Below are positions 47,957 to 58,077 of a stretch of 64,000 nucleotides of DNA, one piece after another. Under the pieces are notes generated by a model. That model was not told the DNA's origin, did not search any database, and worked only from the letters and a program-made list of their open reading frames with translations. Made by a program: the position numbers and the translations under genes. Origin of the DNA: Phlyctochytrium arcticum (taxonomy: Eukaryota > Chytridiomycota > Chytridiomycetes > Chytridiales > Chytridiaceae). Location: assembly GCA_025602905.1 (NCBI GenBank), contig JAHLKI010000036.1, positions 124,001 to 188,000 of the forward strand, given 5' to 3'. The stretch's first letter is position 1. The number at the start of each line of letters is the position of its first letter.

Positions 47957-47985
47957 GGGGGGGGGGGGGGGGGGGGGGGGGGGGG
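47957..47985 (+). repeat. Poly(G)29 tract
   Basis: An uninterrupted run of 29 G residues lies in the divergent promoter between the receptor gene and the 48151 gene, with further G-rich sequence on both sides. It could form G-quadruplexes and is likely length-variable. The exact length may be unreliable in the assembly. Confidence 0.9.
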
Positions 47986-48150
47986 TCGCGGGCATGGTGG
48001 GAGCGGAGTCGTGTGGCTTGGGTGCTTACAAAATGTGGCTGACGACTTCATTTGCTCCAACACAAGTTCGGTCCACAAACCAAAAGTTCAAAATGTGTTC
48101 ACCGCAAACCTTTTGAAATCTTTCAAATTGAAGCGATCCGTACCAGAGAA

Positions 48151-48738
48151 ATGTCGATAATCCGGTGCCAAATAGCCTGGAGAACATACCAAAGGGGTGT
48201 TCAAACTCGAGCCTTCCACTCACACCTTATTTGCTCTGCTTCCGCCCCGGCCCCACCCTCGGATTCTTCCAGCACCGCCCAATCCAACCCCGAAACATAC
48301 CAAATCCGCTACAAAGACCCCCGAGCCGCTACCCACATTATTGAAACCAATCCCGACATACGGCGTGCCTTTGCCAACACTATAGCCTCTAAGGCCGACC
48401 TTGCGCGGGCATGGCGCGACTTTGAAGACTACTCCAAAACTCAGGGATACATTGATGCTTCTGACCCCAGCAAAGAGGTGAATGAGGAAACCCGGCTGCG
48501 AATGCAACGAGATCCAATAGTGCTGGAGAAGAGTCTGGTTGTCCGAAAGTTGATGATTCTGCACGGGATCCTAAGGGAGGATAGTCATGGTCCGCAACCA
48601 CCAAGCGCTCCAGATGGGCGAAGGGTGCAATTGGTGCGCGGGGCAGTCCCTGGATCTCATCCCGGGATGCCACCAGCAGGACCTCCAGAATTATCGCGTC
48701 CGCTGCAATGGTTCAAGAAAACTTTCATGAAGCGGTGA
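48151..48738 (+). CDS. Short protein with probable mitochondrial targeting, unrecognised
   Basis: The ATG at 48151 gives MSIIRCQIAWRTYQRGVQTR then AFHSHL. This is an Arg-rich, acid-free presequence typical of mitochondrial import. The mature part (about 170 residues) has YQIRYKDPRAATHIIETNPD, then helices IRRAFANTIASKADLARAWR, VLEKSLVVRKLMILHGILRE and a Pro-rich end with PLQWFKKTFMKR. Intronless. I do not recognise the family. A respiratory assembly or mitoribosome-associated role is conceivable but not supported. Confidence 0.68.
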   Translation: MSIIRCQIAWRTYQRGVQTRAFHSHLICSASAPAPPSDSSSTAQSNPETYQIRYKDPRAATHIIETNPDIRRAFANTIASKADLARAWRDFEDYSKTQGYIDASDPSKEVNEETRLRMQRDPIVLEKSLVVRKLMILHGILREDSHGPQPPSAPDGRRVQLVRGAVPGSHPGMPPAGPPELSRPLQWFKKTFMKR

Positions 48739-49055
48739 CAAGACTTGGATTCGTACTTGCCTTGTATATATAACTCTAATTTGTACAGTTGCGTTTAAAT
48801 CATATGGGTTGTTCCACTCATGCTCAACATCATCTTTAGTTTTCCAAATTGAAGATTTTTATTGAACGGAAACTATTACTGACTACATTATTGCCCTCCA
48901 TCGAAATCGGCAGCGCATTGCAGAGTCTACGTCGACATCTTTTTTATGAAGTGCTTTCAATAATCTGAAACTGCGGCCTGGTATACTCAAAGAGTCAAAG
49001 AAGGACGATTAGATCGAGCAAAACAAAATGATTCATTTTCTGGCCTTCGTTGCGC

Positions 49056-49172
49056 CGCAAGCGGAGCGCACTGCCAACTCGTAGCTCTTGGCGCAACTCA
49101 GTGTCCTCGAAGCGCCGCGTCGCAAGCGGAGCGCACTCCATAAAAGCTGGTCAGCGCACTGCCAACTCGTAG
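49056..49172. repeat. Short direct repeats at the edge of the gene-poor region
   Basis: CGCAAGCGGAGCGCACT occurs at 49057-49073 and again at 49122-49138. GCGCACTGCCAACTCGTAG occurs at 49067-49085 and again at 49154-49172. The second copy is therefore split by about 16 bp. No coding content seen. Confidence 0.7.
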
Positions 49173-50931
49173 CCCTCGACGCGACATTGCAATGCAACCC
49201 CTTTGGCTCCCAGCACTCCAGGGCTTCGCCGCACAGTGGTATACACCGTGAGACGAACACGTTTGGCCGACTAACTCAGGATGACAAACTTGCCTCAAGC
49301 TTTTCAAATCACGCTGAGTTCAGTTCAGCTGAAGGGGACGCGTCCGCCAGAACCCGGCCCAGAAGTTCCGAGTCCGAAAACGGCCAGTCGTAAGATGGGT
49401 TCATTCGGGTCAGATGATTCAGATGGGTTTTGCTGGCTAGTAAAAGTGGCTAGCCCGGCGGTCCCCCAACTTCCTTAATCAGAGAACGCGTGGCGCATGT
49501 GGCTTGAAATTGGCGGAGTTTAAATGACTGTAGGTGTAAAGTACTTCACGATATTCAAAGAATGGAATCCCAAGAGGTCTCTATATATGTGGGGACGGTG
49601 GCTGTGTAGCAGGCCGTGCAGCGTGTCCTTTACTCGTCCCTATGTGGGGGAGTTATACTTGACAGGCGTATACTGGAGAAGGGATTCAAGTCTGTTGCTG
49701 AAGCCATAGAAGGCAATCTCTACTTTACATTAGGGGCCCTACTGGCGTGTCGTACTCGTATTTAGGGAGAATAGTAAAGTGAACAACAAAAAGGATAACG
49801 AAAAGACAATGACAAAGGAAAGAATGAATAGGCAGACATATATGAAAAACCAGCAAACGTAAACGAAGAGAGTGAGTGACCGGCGAATTATTTAAGTTGC
49901 GCATAAATGAGTTGATTCAAGCGCGTCGTTCAGCATGAATGAAATTCATTCAAGCATAGCAAAAGCCTTAGGGTTGCGCGGGACGGGCGGACTGACTGAC
50001 CCACACCAAACAGACATTTGATGGGAACTTTTGGGAAGGTGCTAGGAACTTGACAAGGGTAACTGCAGTAAAATAAACCGTAATCAGATAAAATAAAATG
50101 AACTCTTCGAGCCTGCAGTGGAGAGCATATGAACCCAATAAGGCAATAAATGGGGAGTCAATGCCAATGAGAGTGCACTGGTTTGATGAAAGCCGGGGAG
50201 CTGAAATACGAAACTAACCCTTCGATAAAATCAATCCGATGTTGGCTAATATTAAACTGAGAGAAGAATGGTGCTATAGCTCAGAGAAAATAACATCAAT
50301 GAGCATTGCTCTGTCTTTGATAAAGCTTTTAGAAGGGGAAGCAAAGACAAAAATGAAATGAACGAAGTCCCGCGGGAATGGAACCAAAAACACCGCCCAT
50401 CGGTACCATTCATGGTGAAGAATCAACTTTGAAGTTATTGACAAGTGCGATCTCAATTTCTCTATGCAAGAGTTTACTCCACTCTCATTCAGGTATAGTC
50501 CCATCACATATCCACAAAGCACGGTTCTATCATCCTTCCATCATCTCGTATCCTATTGATTACTTCTCTCACCTATCTCTTGAGCTCTCTCCTCTTCACT
50601 ACTCTCCTCCTCCGCTAGCATTTTCGTAAACTTCGCTCATTACCATTCGCAGCCTTCTTCAATTGAAAAATAAAATAGAATATGAACTATGATCCAGCCA
50701 AAAAATGTTCGTTGCTGTTGCTCCGCCCAAGGTGCCAAACCATGAGGACGATGATGATGAATTGAAAAATACTATAACAATGATGGATACGCGATAACAA
50801 TAACAATGAAGAATTAAAAGGCTAGACTACGAAAGACAAAAAACTAGACTAAGAAAAGACTAAAGGTAAAACTACAGAAGAACACCAAGTTGAATAAATA
50901 AGAACAGTACGCCGTAAAGAATAGAAGATGG
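49173..50931. other. Gene-poor stretch before the Crypton
   Basis: About 1.75 kb, AT-rich towards 50.6-50.9 kb, with no coding sequence I can support. It probably includes the 3' flank of the Crypton. Cryptons have no terminal inverted repeats, so the boundary cannot be set by eye. Confidence 0.5.
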
Positions 50932-53512
50932 CTAAGAGGTTGAAGCAGCCTGCGGACCAGCGCCTGCCCGTTCCAAGCGTAATCGAACAAGCTGTCGTTC
51001 CGTTTCCTCACCAGCCCGCGACTCCTCCTTCCTTTTCTTCCGAATTGCCTTAAGAAGATTCGAAAAGAGCATATACTTAACCCCTTCCACAGGCTGAAAA
51101 GAATTATCAGGTAGGCCTGCGTTGTAGATCGCGTCGAATCGGGCCATTCCCCCGCAGAATTCAACTTCCAATGCAATAAGCTTCCTGTTGGAGAAGTTGT
51201 CACCGTTCGCTGCCCGTTCCTTCTCGTTCCAGTTCTTGAGAGGGTTGGCAAGACCGGGACCTGCGTGAGACCACTGCTTCACAGCGTCGAACCAGTATTT
51301 GATAGTCGGGAGAGGATGCTGGATGTTGCCGTTCTGAAGATTTGCGCCCGTGCTCTTCTTGTTCCTCCGCGACCTCTTGTTGCGGCGGCGGTTTCCCAAA
51401 GATGCACTGGACGCACCACTGTCAGGATCGTCGATATCAGAGGGAGGAGTTGGACCAGATGCAGCCGAGGTAGTAGTTGCTTGGGGAGGGGTAGCTGTAT
51501 TAGATGAAGAGGGTATGGGGTTGAAGGAGGTAGATGAAGAGGGTATGGGGCTGAAGGAGGTAGGTGTAGTGAGTAGGCGTTTGATAAATTGGAGGTCGCT
51601 TGCCAAGCGTGGCATCATGGCCAGTTGCTAAGAAAAAGAAAGCAATGAAATAGCATCAGTGAAATGTACCGGATGGAAAGGTCTCACAGCATCAAACTAA
51701 CCTTAAACTTGGAGTCCATGACTCCGAAATCCCTTCGGGCCTGCGCCAGCTCCGCGCGGATATTTTGAAGCTCTTCGGTCACTGCCTTTTCACCCTCCGC
51801 GTCCTCTGGGCTGAAGTACTCACGTCGGGAACTTTCCTGAGCCCTTCCTGGCCTCATCATATCACCGTAGTCATCTTCATTCTTACCAAGTTCCTCCAAC
51901 AAGTACTTGATGATGACATCCTTGCTCTCGCCCTTCGCCCAACCACCCCACCACCGTACCGCTTTGAGTGACCAGCGCATCTTGGCGTACATGAACCTGC
52001 AAGGCAGACGCGTCAGAAAGTGACAAACATAAGAAAGAAATGGTCCAAATGATAGTTACCTGTGCTGGGCCCCTCCCCTTCGAAAGCAGTGCGTCGTGAA
52101 CTTGTAACCCGCTCCAACGGTTTCGAGAAGGTTGCTACCGGTAATGCACTTTTGTAAATAATTGCCGATCATCTTGGTTGTAAGGGGCGACTCCCGCCGA
52201 AAAGGGCTCACCCCTGTTTTCGAATTTTGGGTGATTTGGGGGAAGAGGTAGTCGTCCGGTTGCAAGCCGTTCGCAACGTTGTTGTTGAGATACTCAACCC
52301 AGTCATTGAGGTAGTAGAAGGCGTCCAAGGCCATTTCTTCTTCGGTGGCGGGATACATCCGGTATGTCCTGCCTATGGAGATTGTGGACGCGTGAATACA
52401 AGTTCTTGACCTCTTCATATCCATATCATTCTTACCTTTTAGGGGGTCGTTCTGATTCGTCTTCCGCCAAATCAGCTCGATACTGTGATAGTCGCTGCCT
52501 GCCCTCGCATCCTCCTGGTTCAGTTTGATATACTTCACCTGGAGGTTGCAAAGTTCCTCCGAACGCGTCCATAAATACCATGCCGACGTGAAGTACGCCA
52601 GGCACATCTTCGCCTCCCACCCTTTGAGGCTACAGTCCTCCGATTTCAGCCATCTAACCAGGACCTTCATCTGCTCTTGTAGCATGGGCGCACTTCGGTC
52701 CGGTTCGGCTAAAGGGAATGGGAAGTGGTAAGTCCATGGTCCGAACCGAATAGTAAACGAAGGGTCTGAATAACTTACCATTTCTGCCTGCTTTCCGCTT
52801 GACCGATTCGAAATACACCTGGAAGACCTTGGAGTTGATGGGATTTCCTCGCCATTGTCCTGCAACGAGGTGGTACTCGCCATTGTAGCAGTCGTGGGCA
52901 TGACTGTTGACGAGGAAAGTGGATGGTTAGTACCTTTGTCGTATATATATGAGAGAATGACATGAAACGTACTAAAACCATCCTTTGAGGGCTGATCGCA
53001 CGCCGTCCGCGGTAGAGAACGACAGTTGCTTTTTTTCCATCTCATTGGCCAGGTAGTGCTTGCAGGCTATGGGAGTGTTTTCATTGAGGCCTCCCTTCTC
53101 CAAGCACGATACGAGTTCGGGACGTGTATCGGCGATGTATTGTTTGAAGTTTTTGATGCGTCCTTCATAGTTGGTAATGGTAGCTTGAGAATGGTAGTGG
53201 GTGCCAACGGTTTCCTCAGCGGCCTCGTCGACTTGTTGTGGGGTCATGTCAGTTGCCGGGCCCTTTTTGCCTTTGCGTCCTCTGGCTTTCTTGGCGGTAG
53301 CTGGGGTAGCTGGGGGTGCGGGAGTAGATGCAGTGGAGGCAGCTTTCAGGGCGGAAATCTCAGTATGTACGAAGCAAGTGACGTATAAATCTTTGCACGC
53401 AAATTACCTTCGGACGGACTACCATGTAGTCACATTTTTTCCCTCGAGGGGTCGACCCTGTGGATCCCGACGCCCGCTCCTGCTTGTCGTCCCTTTCTGC
53501 AATAGACGCCAT
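50932..53512 (-). mobile_element. Crypton-type tyrosine recombinase gene with GCR1_C-like domain
   Basis: The minus-strand gene starts MASIAERDDKQERASGSTGS at 53512 and has several short introns. An N-terminal core-binding region (SQATITNYEGRIKNFKQYIA) precedes the tyrosine-recombinase catalytic domain. Catalytic-type residues are Arg in WTRSEELCNLQ, the H-x2-R motif in HCFRRGGAQ, the W in RWWGGWAKGE, and a Tyr candidate in IIKYLLEEL. C-terminally, KYWFDAVKQWSHAGPGLANP then NWNEKERAANGD and NRKLIALEVE fits the GCR1_C-like DNA-binding domain known to accompany recombinases in Crypton elements. The stop is at 50932. The frame looks intact, so the enzyme may be active. Crypton transposition is via a circular intermediate without target-site duplication. 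Confidence 0.75.
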
Positions 53513-53579
53513 CTCTCCACCAACCCCTTGTGGTAAGTCGACAAGTGGATTACAGCACTGGGAAGAATGCAACTCACAA

Positions 53580-54943
53580 TAACGTCAAGAGTGGGAGTTT
53601 CTTCAGGTACGGTTGGACAAAATAGGCATCGATGGTTTTCTCATTGGTCACAGCAGCGTGAATGTCAATGGCATCAGATCTATGCGGTAATTATTAGATT
53701 CTGAGTCCATCTCGCATAGCCAAAATGACAGCCATCAAACGTACAGTATACTCCATTTGTTGTTGATCCATCGTGTGTCCCGATCTTCGGCGTCAATTTG
53801 GGCAACAAGATCACGCAAGTCCGACTGTTTTCGTCAGACCCCAGGCCACTCATGTGCCTCTATCAGCGTCCGCACACCCAGGACACCAGCTGCAATGCGA
53901 GGTCTGAAATGGTCAGTCGGGCACTCATCGTTACCAATAGGAGCTCCATTGCAGCAAGAAGAGCGCCCGCTGATCCCGAGATGCGCGAGAGGGCTGTCTG
54001 GAACAAATTCCGGATGTAACTTCCACAATTTGTGGTCATCTTCATCAACCAAGTCAAGGAAGCGAGGGTTTTCTGGCATTGGCGAGACATTTGCATCCCG
54101 CAAGTTCCAAAAAATGGTATGACGCTTGTCTTTCTCTGAATGGGCTGCCTCGATCTTGGTCACCGCATAAGTAAGCCCTGGGGCGGCAGCAGGTGTTTGT
54201 GGCGCCGGGGTGGATTCATCCTCATCCTCTTCCTCTGGGATTAGCGATTCTTTGGCAAGGGTTGATGCCTCGAATGCCTCAGTGAGAACTTTGAGGGCAT
54301 AGTAGGGCAATGCTTTGGGCAGGCAAGCTGGTAGGTCCAAATCCCGCATGCCTATACCAATCTCAAGGCATCCCCTTGGTAAAAATTGATCGTGAATAAT
54401 TCGGATAACTGTTACGTGTACTGGTGATGTAGGCCGAATGCGATGGCACCCATGTGGGGCACTATAGCGCGGTTGTTCCGGGCGGTCATGTCAAAAAATG
54501 GGGCTTGGGCTTTTTTTTGCCTTGTCGATGCCCGCATGTTGATGACGACCCCGCTCACCCTCATCGGTCGTTCGCCTGTATACTGTCAAGGAAGTGAAAG
54601 ATGTTAGACCGATATGCCGCCCGTCTTTCGTAAATGGTTTGATTACCGTTTCCATCAGTGGCTCAGATATTGTGGCCGAAAGCACAATATCTTCTGACCA
54701 ACATACATAGGGGCAGCAGAACAGCCCTTTGATAATACTGGCCGGACTTCTTTGCCCGGGTTGCCCAGCTTCCGGAAATTTCAAAATTTTGTTCGAGTTC
54801 TCCTCTTGATCTTGGAAAATTGGAATAACAGATGAGTCGGCTGGTTGGAGGAGGCCAATTGCGCACGGCGGGAAGTACCCGGCTGCTGTTTTGGTCTCGT
54901 TGAGACCATCTTCAAGCTCCAGTGATTGGTTGTGGGCGCTTCA
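53580..54943 (-). pseudogene. Decayed unrecognised gene upstream of the Crypton
   Basis: Two open stretches. The first (54943-54491) reads NETKTAAGYFPPCAIGLLQP, then SIIKGLFCCPYVCWSEDIVL and ETVIKPFTKDGRHIGLTSFT. The second (54349-53834) reads MRDLDLPACLPKALPYYALK, then NPRFLDLVDEDDHKLWKLHP and stops at a TGA. In the same frame, beyond the TGA, coding-like sequence continues (KQSDLRDLVAQIDAEDRDTR, then DAIDIHAAVTNEKTIDAYFV after an intron) to about 53580. That suggests one gene broken by a nonsense codon. Family unknown; it could belong to the Crypton or to an older element. Confidence 0.4.
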
Positions 54944-55019
54944 AATGTCAATCAGATTGTCAAGTGATTGTAGGGTTTCCCCGGTTTTCTGCTGTGGGAA
55001 TGTAAACAAAATACGGTAA

Positions 55020-55227
55020 TGTTGTAATGTTGTTTATGGAGATCACTGTTTGACAGCCAACTATGTGTGCGTATGCTTTGGTTCTCGATCTCGTTGTCTA
55101 TTCAGTTATCGAGTAAAGTTCTTCAACACTCAACCAGGTCTATCCTCCCTAGCGGAGTTACTAATACATGTGTTTACGTAATGCATAAGGATCTCGAATG
55201 GTCATCTCATTGACCGAATTCATAACA
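55020..55227 (-). repeat. Copia 3' LTR
   Basis: Read on the minus strand, the LTR begins TGTTATGAATTCGGTCAATG at 55227, directly after a purine tract (GCTCAGGGGGAG, the polypurine tract, 55228-55239). It appears to end near 55020-55029 in an ...AACA sequence. That gives about 200 bp with the TGTT...AACA termini typical of Ty1/copia LTRs. The partner LTR would lie beyond 64000, so the ends and any target-site duplication cannot be confirmed. Confidence 0.6.
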
Positions 55228-55397
55228 CTCCCCCTGAGCATGAGAGTATCCTATGCTGTGTCCGCTATGCCCTATGTTCTTTGACTTGCATGCGGCCACT
55301 TCCTCTCAAATATCAGCCTAATCAAAACCCCAACCGGTAAAAACCATAAGAATGGTACAAAACCTGCGAAAGGGAAAAAGTACTGATCACAACTTGT

Positions 55398-55591
55398 TCA
55401 TAAGTTGAGGAGAGCTAATCTTCGAAGTCCAATTCCTTCGCACAGTCGATGGTGATCGGCGTACGGTAAAGCTTTTGTGAACAAGTCCGCCAGATTTTCT
55501 GATGACGGGACTTGAATAATATCCACTATTCCTTGTTTCTGAAGATCATGCGCAGCAAAATATTTCATATCAATAGGTTTCGTTGCATCAG
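55398..55591 (-). pseudogene. Copia RNase H C-terminal fragment
   Basis: Encodes the end of a Copia Pol polyprotein: DATKPIDMKYFAAHDLQKQG, then VDIIQVPSSENLADLFTKAL and LRRLALLNL, stop at 55398-55400. The family hallmark TKHIDxKYH appears as TKPIDMKYF, and ENLADLFTK is standard. It is cut off upstream by the R-U-R block. Confidence 0.9.
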
Positions 55592-55816
55592 TTCACCATT
55601 GGCTCGACCGCGGAAGGAGCTGCCAACCTCTTGAGGTTCGGTGAGTACCTGCACGATGAGGTTATGCCGGCCTGCATGTTCGTGAATGAGCTGTTGGCTC
55701 GGAAGAAAGGGCCGAACGTTGAACTTGTTGAATCGCTGCCAAAGATGCGTCCGGCAACCCTTTTTTCGCGCGTGTCAACGGCACCATTCACGCCAGGACG
55801 CAAGGCTGCCCGTTGA
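55592..55816 (+). pseudogene. 3'-terminal fragment of the crinkler-like gene
   Basis: Same frame as the C-terminal 74 residues of the 58078-59798 gene (FTIGSTAEGAANLLRFGEYL to TPGRKAAR, stop 55816). It differs at two residues (TAEGAAN against TAKGAAD). It lacks the rest of the gene because repeat R begins here. Confidence 0.9.
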
Positions 55817-56089
55817 ATTTGTATCTCGTCGTAATCCTATAAATTCTTTTGTTTTGTGTCGTGTCCTGTCTTGTCTCTTCCCTTTTCTCAATACATGCTT
55901 TCCTTGATTCCAATTTTGAAATCAGACATACATCAAACCACGATTTTTCATAGTAAACTCGTGAGTTACTATCAAACTTGGTGGCGAATTTCATCTGCAA
56001 CAGTGTGCACCCCGTATCTACATTCCTTCATTGTGACTTTGCGTTCTGACTTTTAGGTTCTGCGTAACTCACACTTATTTCCCACAGTT

Positions 56090-56428
56090 TCACACTTTCT
56101 CACACTTTGCCCTGGGATCACAATGAATTTCGGCTAGAACAAATCCAAAATAATTATCTAAGTTAGGATCATCAGTATAGATGGCATCACCGGTTGGCAT
56201 TGGTTGAGAAGCCATGATAGAAGGATATAAACTCACAACATCATAGTAATAACCATCACGAACACGTCGTCGAACAGGACGCGACGTGTCAGATCGCGGC
56301 TGACCCGAACCTGGATCTATTCGTATGATGTTTCCTGGACTTTCTATTGGTCGCAAAGTTCTTACTATGCACTTCCTGGATACTAAAGCATTTGGTATGT
56401 GTATGTGATGAGATGAGATTATTGACAA
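56090..56428 (-). pseudogene. Family-B (protein-primed) DNA polymerase fragment, copy 1
   Basis: Encodes DVVSLYPSIMASQPMPTGD followed by a DDPNLDNYFGFV stretch. The D-x2-SLYPS block is the Pol IIa metal-binding motif A of family-B polymerases. The following PMPTGD and NLDNYFGF fit the protein-primed subfamily of fungal mitochondrial linear plasmids and Maverick-type elements. Only about 60-80 residues are recognisable. No start codon, no TPR or exonuclease motifs and no further Pol motifs are present, so it is a remnant. Confidence 0.7.
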
Positions 56429-57270
56429 CTTTCAAGGAGAGCTTTTCCATCATCCGGCTTGTCCGTCCGCAAGGGCCGCTGGAAAACTATGGCTGCACAG
56501 GTCTGGAGTGACATGGTATGAATCTGCTATCTAGCCACTCGTCAAATCATGTTTACTCATCCCCCTCGTAGAACAAACCCAAGCGACACACCGCATTTCC
56601 CTTGGTGTTCAGGATATGATTTCCACATTTGAATAGGCAGTTCAATTGTTGAGAGTTGCTTCGAGTTGCTTCGTGATCCAACTTCATCCAAGCCAGACTT
56701 CCCGCTCGGCCATTGTTCCCGCTGCAGTCTCTCCCGGTCATAAAGAGGCCCATCGATTATCGTAAATTCCGTACACATCGTGCACATCTTTCAGTCCAAT
56801 TAGCCCCCAACGAAACAAGAAACCATGGCACCTCCTAAGATTCTGTCGACAGTGAGATTGCTGAATGAAGTGTGTGTGTGGGTATCTGTCTGTGTGGAAT
56901 GTATGTATGAAGGGTCTATATGATCAAGTAAATGTGTTTGTGATCGTTTTGAAATTTTTGACCGGCTGCAAGATGAAGACGTCAAGCAAAGTGCCTGCTA
57001 GGGCACAGATGTATAATGTTTAGACAAAATTTGCACAGAATAACCGTGTTCCAATAATCTCGATTGAACGCCAGATCATATCAATCACAACTAAAAACCA
57101 CAATGCTAAAGTCCCAGGTCAAAGCGTACAGGCGGCCCTCGGAGATGAAAAGGAAGAAAACGCATTAATTAGTAACTTGCATGAAAGCAACCATGCCACA
57201 GCTTGTACAAAGTCTTTTTCCTGAAGGAGCCGAATGCCACAACACGCGTGCCCAACCGCCGTAGAGGAGG

Positions 57271-58077
57271 GGCCCAGGTGAGCGTGACACTTTTATCACA
57301 AACCACTTCCATCCTGGAAATACTTTGCGTCGGACATCCCGAGCCGAACAACACACCATGTGGGGCCAATTATGCACCTCAGTGACCGAGCCACGCCCAA
57401 AAAAACTTTTGGTTCAGGAAAGGTTGAGCAACCTGTCAGTCGGCACCAGGAAGGCCAAACACCGCGCCATCAGACGCCGTAGGGAAAGATTTCAGGGTGC
57501 CCAACAATCTTTTCACAGCAGTAGATGAGCTCTTCCCACTGCGCCTGAATGCCCAAGCCCCAGCTCCATCTCTTGGTATAACTTAGCCCATATAAAATGA
57601 GGAGATGAAACCGCGGCAAGCCGGGAGGAGCCCGATACTGCCAAGCGCTCGAAAATTTATGTGGTTGCGGAGTATAACGAACCTGACAATTCCTATGAGC
57701 AGGTGCGTCCGACGAAACCGCGAGCAGTATGAGCGCAAGGTGCTTTACAGGCTAGGACTTGGTGATTGTGAGCGAGGGGACAAGATAAACGTCAGAATTC
57801 ATAAAGGCAACGTACGCTGTTCGAAAGTCCCGGCCGCTTTTGAACGCTACCGACAAACAGCTTGTGACAAGATGCGATGGAAGTGAAAAGATGGGATTGA
57901 AGCGCGAGTGCCGCGGTCAGGGACACTTTTTATAGGGGCCAAGCCGCCAAGGTCGGGGGGGCCCAGTCATGGACTCAGGCTCGAAAGTGGCAAAGTCATA
58001 ACAACGCGCGACGCGGTTGCGCGCGAGTCGCGACGCGGATCGCTGGGGATCGGGACATCTATCGACAGCCATACGCA
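57271..58077. other. Left part of unique segment U, upstream of the crinkler-like gene
   Basis: Holds the promoter-side sequence of the 58078 gene. A coding-like stretch (EEPDTAKRSKIYVVAEYNEP, about 57620-57700, followed by GTGCGT) could be an upstream exon or a relic. Nothing else is supported. Confidence 0.4.

Larger units (their letters stand above)
55592..57270. repeat. Long direct repeat R, copy 1 (1,679 bp)
   Basis: Nearly identical to 59574-61252 at a constant offset of 3,982 bp. I noticed only a few substitutions (for example near 55612-55613, 55625 and 56042). It starts TTCACCATTGGCTCGACCGC and ends CCGCCGTAGAGGAGG. Contents: the last ~225 bp of the crinkler-like gene, its 3' flank, a minus-strand DNA polymerase fragment (56090-56428), unassigned open frames (56553-56787) and a GT-rich stretch (56870-56900). 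Confidence 0.95.

Noticed and set aside
50274..50629. Small open frames in the AT-rich flank of the Crypton
   Set aside because: Composition follows local AT bias, and no motif or splice structure supports them.
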